In this document: positions 60,311-64,000 of the stretch, in pieces
How the letters are laid out: every line of letters starts with the position of its first letter
How positions within the stretch are numbered: the stretch's first letter is position 1
Origin: Streptomyces sp. NBC_00820
Lineage (GTDB): Bacteria; Actinomycetota; Actinomycetes; Streptomycetales; Streptomycetaceae
DNA: 64,000 nucleotides
Assembly: GCF_036347055.1 (NCBI RefSeq)
Contig: NZ_CP108882.1
Coordinates: 992,001 to 1,056,000, forward strand
Direction of reading: 5' to 3'
The notes under the pieces: generated by a model
Told to the model about the DNA's origin: nothing
Databases searched by the model: none
Seen by the model: the letters and a program-made list of their open reading frames with translations, nothing else
Made by a program: the position numbers and the translations under genes

Positions 60311-61530
60311 GACGTCTCCCGGTTTCGGTGGCGGGCGAGTTCGGTGCGGGCCACGACGCCGAGGTGCACCTCGTCGGGGCCGTCGGCCAGGCGCAGGGAG
60401 CGGGCGGTGGCCATGGCTCCGGCGAGCGGGAAGTCGTCGGACAGGCCGGCGCCGCCGTGGAGTTGGATCGCCATGTCGATCACCTCGCAGGCCATCGTCG
60501 GGACCGCGGCCTTGACCTGGGACAGCTCGCTGATCGCACCGATGGCTCCGGCGGTGTCGAGTAGCCACGCGGCGTGCAGGACCTGAAGCCGGGCCTGGTT
60601 GATCGCGATCCGGGCCTTCGCGATGCGTTCGCGGTTGCCGCCCAGGTTGGCCAGCGGCTTGCCGAAGGCGGTACGCGACAGCGAGCGGCGGCAGGCCAGT
60701 TCGAGGGCGTGCTCGGCGAGCCCGATCAGTCGCATGCAGTGGTGAATGCGGCCGGGGCCGAGCCTGCCCTGGGCTATCTCGAAGCCGCGGCCGGGCCCGG
60801 CGATCACCGCGTCGAGCGGCAGCCGGACGTCGGTGAAGGAGACTTCGCCATGGCCGTAGGGCTCGTCGAGGTAGCCGTACACCGGGAGCATCCGCTCGAT
60901 GCGCACGCCGGGGGTGTCGAGCGGGACCAGCACCATGGAGTGGCGGGCGTGGCGGGGCGCCTCCGGGTCGGTCAGCCCCATGAAGATGACGAACCGGCAG
61001 TCGGGGTGCCCGATCCCGGTGCTCCACCACTTGCGTCCGTTGAGCACGACCGTGTCCCCGTCGACGACGGCGGTCGCGGCCATGTTCGCGGCGTCCGACG
61101 AGGCCACCTCGGGCTCGGTCATGCAGAACGCCGAGCGGATCTCGCCGCGCAGCAGCGGTTCCATCCAGCGGCGGCGCTGTGCGTCGCTGCCGTAGTGGAG
61201 GAGGACTTCGGCGTTGCCGGTGTCGGGGGCGTTGCAGTTGAAGATCTCGGGTGCGATGAGCGAGCGGCCCATCAGCTCGGCGAGCGGTGCGTATTCGACG
61301 TTGGTGAGTCCCGCGCCGTACGTGGTGTCGGGCAGGAACAGGTTCCACAGCCCTGCCGCCCGCGCCTTCGCCTTCAGTTCGCCGATCACCGGCAGGACGG
61401 CCGACCAGCGGTCCTCCTGGGCATGCAGTGCCGTGAGGTACTCCCGCTCGCGCGGCAGGATTTCCGACTCCATGAAGGCGCTTACGCGTTCGGCGTACTC
61501 GCGCGCCTTGGGTGAGTGGGCGAAGTCCAT
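60307..61530 (-). CDS. Acyl-CoA dehydrogenase family protein
   Basis: A 407-residue flavin-dependent acyl-CoA dehydrogenase. FCMTEPEVASSDAANMA and WWSTGIGHPDCRFVIFMG are the FAD/substrate segments, RTAFGKPLANLGGNRERIAK the helical family signature, and QLHGGAGLSDDFPLA the C-terminal Gln/Gly motif. I chose the ATG at 61530, with GGGAAG upstream, over an ATG at 61554 that lies inside a TetR operator. It is the first gene of the operon (with two SDRs, the kinase and the phosphatase). A TetR operator covers its promoter. Confidence 0.9.
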   Translation of the reverse strand: MDFAHSPKAREYAERVSAFMESEILPREREYLTALHAQEDRWSAVLPVIGELKAKARAAGLWNLFLPDTTYGAGLTNVEYAPLAELMGRSLIAPEIFNCNAPDTGNAEVLLHYGSDAQRRRWMEPLLRGEIRSAFCMTEPEVASSDAANMAATAVVDGDTVVLNGRKWWSTGIGHPDCRFVIFMGLTDPEAPRHARHSMVLVPLDTPGVRIERMLPVYGYLDEPYGHGEVSFTDVRLPLDAVIAGPGRGFEIAQGRLGPGRIHHCMRLIGLAEHALELACRRSLSRTAFGKPLANLGGNRERIAKARIAINQARLQVLHAAWLLDTAGAIGAISELSQVKAAVPTMACEVIDMAIQLHGGAGLSDDFPLAGAMATARSLRLADGPDEVHLGVVARTELARHRNRETS

Positions 61531-61548
61531 GTGCTTCCCATTCTTATC

Positions 61549-61559
61549 GAGCAATGCTC
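61549..61559. promoter_or_regulatory. TetR-type operator 1, acyl-CoA dehydrogenase promoter
   Basis: GAGCAATGCTC, a perfect palindrome around its central base and identical to the site at 62222-62232. It lies 19 bp upstream of the acyl-CoA dehydrogenase ATG. Confidence 0.7.
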
Positions 61560-61602
61560 AGTAATTGCGACAGGGGTCTGTTACGCGACGGCCGACAGGC
61601 GC

Positions 61603-62202
61603 TCAGTGAGGTGTGCCGGCGAACTGCTCCACGACCCGCTCCAGGCTGCCCACGAGCAGCTCGACCAGGTCGGCCGTGGTGACCACCTCGTCGGTGGCGT
61701 CGACGGCCATCTCCTCGGCCATGGCCAGCCAGCCGCGCACAGCCAGCCGCAGCAGCGGCGTGGGGTCGGTCACGCCCGCCGCCTCCAGGACACGGTCGAC
61801 GAGCGTGTTGCGGGTGTCCTCGAAGACCTCCAGGACCAGTTCGTCGCCGCCCGCGCCAGCCCGTACGAGCGCCACGTAGTTGCCCTTCCGGCGCTGCACG
61901 AACGACACGAAGCCGTCGACGATACCCCGCATCCGCTCCGTCGCGGCACCCTCCGCCGGAGCCTCGGCGTGCGACAGCACCCGACGTGCGGCCGCCTGTA
62001 CGACCGCGACGTAGTAATCCCGCTTGGTCGGGAAGTAGCGGAAGAGCAGACCACGGGAGATCCCCGCCTCGGCGGCCACCTCGTCGATCGACATCTCGTG
62101 GATGGGGCGGGTCACCAGCAGGCGCAGGCCGATGTTGATCAGCTGCGTCCGGCGCTCCTCGGGCTTCAGTCGCACGCGGGTCGGTACGGACTTGGCGGTC
62201 AT
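61603..62202 (-). CDS. TetR/AcrR family transcriptional regulator
   Basis: A 199-residue regulator. The N-terminal HTH is MSIDEVAAEAGISRGLLFRY followed by FPTKRDYYVAVV, the classic TetR pattern. The ligand domain is helical (VDGFVSFVQRRKGNYVALVR). It sits between its two presumed targets: the acyl-CoA dehydrogenase operon downstream on the same strand and the divergent alpha/beta hydrolase. Three copies of GAGCANNGCTC lie in those two control regions. Its relatives often bind acyl-CoA. Confidence 0.9.
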   Translation of the reverse strand: MTAKSVPTRVRLKPEERRTQLINIGLRLLVTRPIHEMSIDEVAAEAGISRGLLFRYFPTKRDYYVAVVQAAARRVLSHAEAPAEGAATERMRGIVDGFVSFVQRRKGNYVALVRAGAGGDELVLEVFEDTRNTLVDRVLEAAGVTDPTPLLRLAVRGWLAMAEEMAVDATDEVVTTADLVELLVGSLERVVEQFAGTPH

Positions 62203-62221
62203 GGCGCGACCCTAACTTGTT

Positions 62222-62255
62222 GAGCAATGCTCGACAAGACTATTGAGCATCGCTC
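62222..62255. promoter_or_regulatory. TetR-type operators 2 and 3
   Basis: GAGCAATGCTC (62222-62232) and GAGCATCGCTC (62245-62255), 12 bases apart, between the tetR start and the hydrolase start. They match the operator at 61549. Confidence 0.7.
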
Positions 62256-62319
62256 AGTGCATCCCTATGCTCAGCTGCCACCCGCAGGCGAAGACGCCTC
62301 CGCCGTGAAGGAGCTGCAC

Positions 62320-63144
62320 GTGCCCACTGCCGACGTCAACGGCGCATCGATCTCCTACACCGACACCGGGGCACCCCCCGGAAAGCCCGACGCCCCCGCC
62401 GTCGTCTTCGGTCATGGACTGCTCTTCAGCGGCTGGATGTTCCACCCGCAGGTCGAGGCGCTCCGCCACGAGTACCGGTGTGTGACGGTGGACTGGCGCG
62501 GCCAGGGCGACACGCCGGCGACACCCTCCGGCTACGACATGGACACCCTCACCGGCGACGCCGTCGCCCTGATCGAACGGCTCGGCCTCGGGCCCGTCCA
62601 CTACGTCGGCCTCTCCATGGGCGGCTTCGTCGGCCAGCGCATCGCGGCCCGCCACGGAGAACTGCTCCGCTCGCTCACGCTGCTCGACACGAGCGCGGAC
62701 GAGGAAAACCCCGCCAAGCTCGGCCAGTACCGCCTTCTGGCCAACGTCTACCGGCTGACCGGAGCCCGGCCGGTCCTGGGGAAGGTGAAGGCCATGATGT
62801 TCGGCCCCACCTTCCTCGCCTCCCCCACGAGCAAGCCTGTCATCGACGAGTGGGTACGACGCCTGCGGCGCTGCGACCGGGCAGGCATACGCAAGGCCGT
62901 GTTCGGCGTCGCCGACCGGCCCCCTGTCCACGATGAGCTCGACCGCGTGTCAGCGCCCACCTTGGTCGTCGTCGGCGCCGACGACGTCGCCACACCGCCC
63001 GCCCGGGCGGAGCGCATCGCGGCCGCCATCGCCGGGGCCCGGCTGGAGGTGGTGCAGGGCTCAGGGCACAGCAGCACTCTCGAACAGCCCGCGGTCCTGA
63101 CCACCTTGATCCGCGACTTCCTGGCCTCGGTCGACCACGACTGA
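62320..63144 (+). CDS. Alpha/beta hydrolase fold protein
   Basis: A 274-residue hydrolase. The nucleophile elbow is GLSMGG (Ser), the oxyanion HG is in VVFGHGLLFSGWMFH, the acid is Asp in VVGADDVATPP, and the base is His in QGSGHSSTLEQP. The GTG at 62320 has AAGGAG six bases upstream and starts at the family's usual position; the ATG at 62227 lies within a TetR operator. It is divergent from tetR and probably co-regulated with the acyl-CoA dehydrogenase operon, so it may hydrolyse an ester or thioester in the same pathway. Confidence 0.9.
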   Translation: MPTADVNGASISYTDTGAPPGKPDAPAVVFGHGLLFSGWMFHPQVEALRHEYRCVTVDWRGQGDTPATPSGYDMDTLTGDAVALIERLGLGPVHYVGLSMGGFVGQRIAARHGELLRSLTLLDTSADEENPAKLGQYRLLANVYRLTGARPVLGKVKAMMFGPTFLASPTSKPVIDEWVRRLRRCDRAGIRKAVFGVADRPPVHDELDRVSAPTLVVVGADDVATPPARAERIAAAIAGARLEVVQGSGHSSTLEQPAVLTTLIRDFLASVDHD

Positions 63145-63445
63145 GCACGCCGAGACGCCGACGGGTCCCCGGGGCGAGCTCTGCCACTCGCGCACAGCCG
63201 CCCCGCCGCCTTCACCCCTCCCCAGCCTCGAACTCCCCGCCACCCCTCGGACCGCTGCCCTCGACCAGGAAGAGCAGCAGGAAACCGCACCCCTGGTCGG
63301 GCCCGTCAAGTGGCAGACGCTCGGGAGCCATCCGGGAGCCGAACCACTCCCCAACCCCTTCCGGCGCCACACGAGACCACCCGGAATCATGCCCCTGACC
63401 AGCGCAGACGCGATGCGTACCGGCATGGTCGGCAACCGAACCTCA

Positions 63446-63488
63446 TTCGGGACCAAGAGGTCGTGGGTTCAAATCCCGCCACCCCGAC
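63446..63488 (+). other. 3' fragment of tRNA-Pro (CGG), probable attachment site
   Basis: The anticodon loop TTCGGGA, variable loop, T arm (GTGGGTTCAAATCCCGC) and acceptor strand CACCCCGA of a proline tRNA are present. The 5' half (acceptor strand CGGGGTG and D arm) is absent, and the 5' anticodon-stem strand no longer pairs. Actinobacterial integrative elements use tRNA 3' halves as att sites. The gap 63145-63445 to its left has no gene. Confidence 0.65.
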
Positions 63489-63502
63489 AGAGAAACACCA
63501 GG

Positions 63503-63538
63503 TCAGGCCCAGTGCTGAGAGATCAGCGCCGGGCCTGA
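63503..63538 (+). terminator. tRNA-type terminator next to the tRNA fragment
   Basis: TCAGGCCC pairs with GGGCCTGA, enclosing an inner GCTGA/TCAGC stem with a GAGA loop. A TTTGCTTT tail follows. Confidence 0.75.
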
Positions 63539-63681
63539 TTTGCTTTGCGGCCCTGTTTTGGGAGCCGACTTCGGGGAGCGGCTCCCAGCGAGAGGTGCTC
63601 CGCCTTCGAGTACACCGTGCGCTCCGCAAGAGTCACCCCACGGCTTGTGCCGAGGAGAGAACAGACGGTACGACGATCGAC

Positions 63682-64000
63682 ATGCACCGATGGTCTCCGT
63701 TAAATGACCGGCAACTCGCGCTCCTCACCCGCATCGGGGACGGAGCTGACCCTGTCACGTCGGACAGCCCCGAGTTCGCTCTCACCGCCCGCGCGCTCAA
63801 GGAGCGGCGCCTGATCACCCTGCCCAAGCAGGATGGGAAGTGGCAGGCGGAGATCACTGACGCGGGGCGCTTCTACCTGGAACACGGCCATCACCCGGAC
63901 CGGCCTGAAACAGCTCAGCGCAGGCAGCGGTCAACAGACTCCGGCCAACGGACACGACTGGCCCCTCCCCCGCAGAAGCAAGTTACAGCCCCGTCCCCGA
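63682..64000 (+). CDS. Unrecognised protein, N-terminal part only (runs off the window)
   Basis: The first 106 codons are open to the window edge. The product begins MHRWSPLNDRQLALLTRIGD and contains ALTARALKERRLITLPKQDG, WQAEITDAGRFYLEHGHHPD, which looks like a winged-helix DNA-binding unit followed by a basic Gln/Pro-rich linker. It sits just after the tRNA fragment, so it may belong to an integrated element. I do not recognise the family. No clear Shine-Dalgarno; start ATG 63682. Confidence 0.6.
   Translation, partial: MHRWSPLNDRQLALLTRIGDGADPVTSDSPEFALTARALKERRLITLPKQDGKWQAEITDAGRFYLEHGHHPDRPETAQRRQRSTDSGQRTRLAPPPQKQVTAPSP

Noticed and set aside
62227..62319. ATG 62227 as start of the alpha/beta hydrolase
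   Set aside because: It lies within a TetR operator and the extra residues have no family match; GTG 62320 has a good AAGGAG.
63387..63629. Minus-strand frame containing GVAGFEPTTSWS
   Set aside because: This peptide is the familiar false translation of the reverse strand of a tRNA T-arm; the DNA is the tRNA-Pro fragment.

Overview
The window is chromosomal DNA from a high-GC actinobacterium, almost certainly a Streptomyces or close relative. Supporting signs are the very GC-rich codon use, many GTG starts, tight ATGA/GTGA gene overlaps, a SigK/RskA locus, a DasR-type operator, DUF5997, FUSC and NB-ARC/TPR proteins, and frequent remnants of IS5 transposases and integrases.

Layout. 0-6 kb: a sigK-rskA pair faces a lipid-modifying operon (FAD oxidoreductase, DUF1365, cyclopropane synthase, DUF1295) like the mycobacterial sigK locus. 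An internal deletion has fused the 5' part of DUF1365 to the 3' part of one cyclopropane synthase. 6-18 kb: housekeeping and metabolic genes (ung, a BadF-type sugar kinase, a CbiX-like protein, a lactonase under a DasR-like site, FUSC, Lrp, MFS, an HTH-less LysR-type ligand domain, a WGR protein). 18-20 kb and 32-34 kb: two paralogous cold-shock-protein/DEAD-box-helicase modules, each with a hairpin between the genes and a shared leader sequence. 20-32 kb: serine hydrolase, HhH-GPD repair protein, a duplicated histidine phosphatase, a Tat-exported metallophosphoesterase with peptidoglycan-binding repeats, a 919-residue transmembrane receptor-like protein, and ankyrin/HEAT proteins. 35-41.5 kb: a heme-enzyme block (dimeric-barrel protein, DyP peroxidase, catalase-like protein, P450, crotonase).

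41.7-56.6 kb is an accessory island. It holds a phosphorothioate-DNA restriction enzyme of the SBD-HNH type, an integrase remnant, a Ser/Thr kinase with PQQ-like repeats, and a two-gene NLR system whose small upstream protein and NB-ARC/TPR partner carry the same short motif. Next comes a candidate RiPP-like operon: a 55-residue peptide too short for routine gene calls, an M29 aminopeptidase-like protein and a SAM methyltransferase, driven by a clear -35/-10 promoter. An MFS/ArsR pair, broken IS5 copies and polymorphic-toxin/immunity remnants complete the island.

57-63 kb: a TetR-controlled operon (acyl-CoA dehydrogenase, two SDRs, an ACAD10/11-like kinase, a histidine phosphatase) and a divergent alpha/beta hydrolase, with three matching palindromic operators. 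The window ends with a 3' fragment of tRNA-Pro, probably an attachment site, and the start of an unrecognised gene.

The two most interesting systems are the NLR/effector pair (45.5-48.3 kb) and the peptide/aminopeptidase/methyltransferase operon (49.3-51.5 kb).
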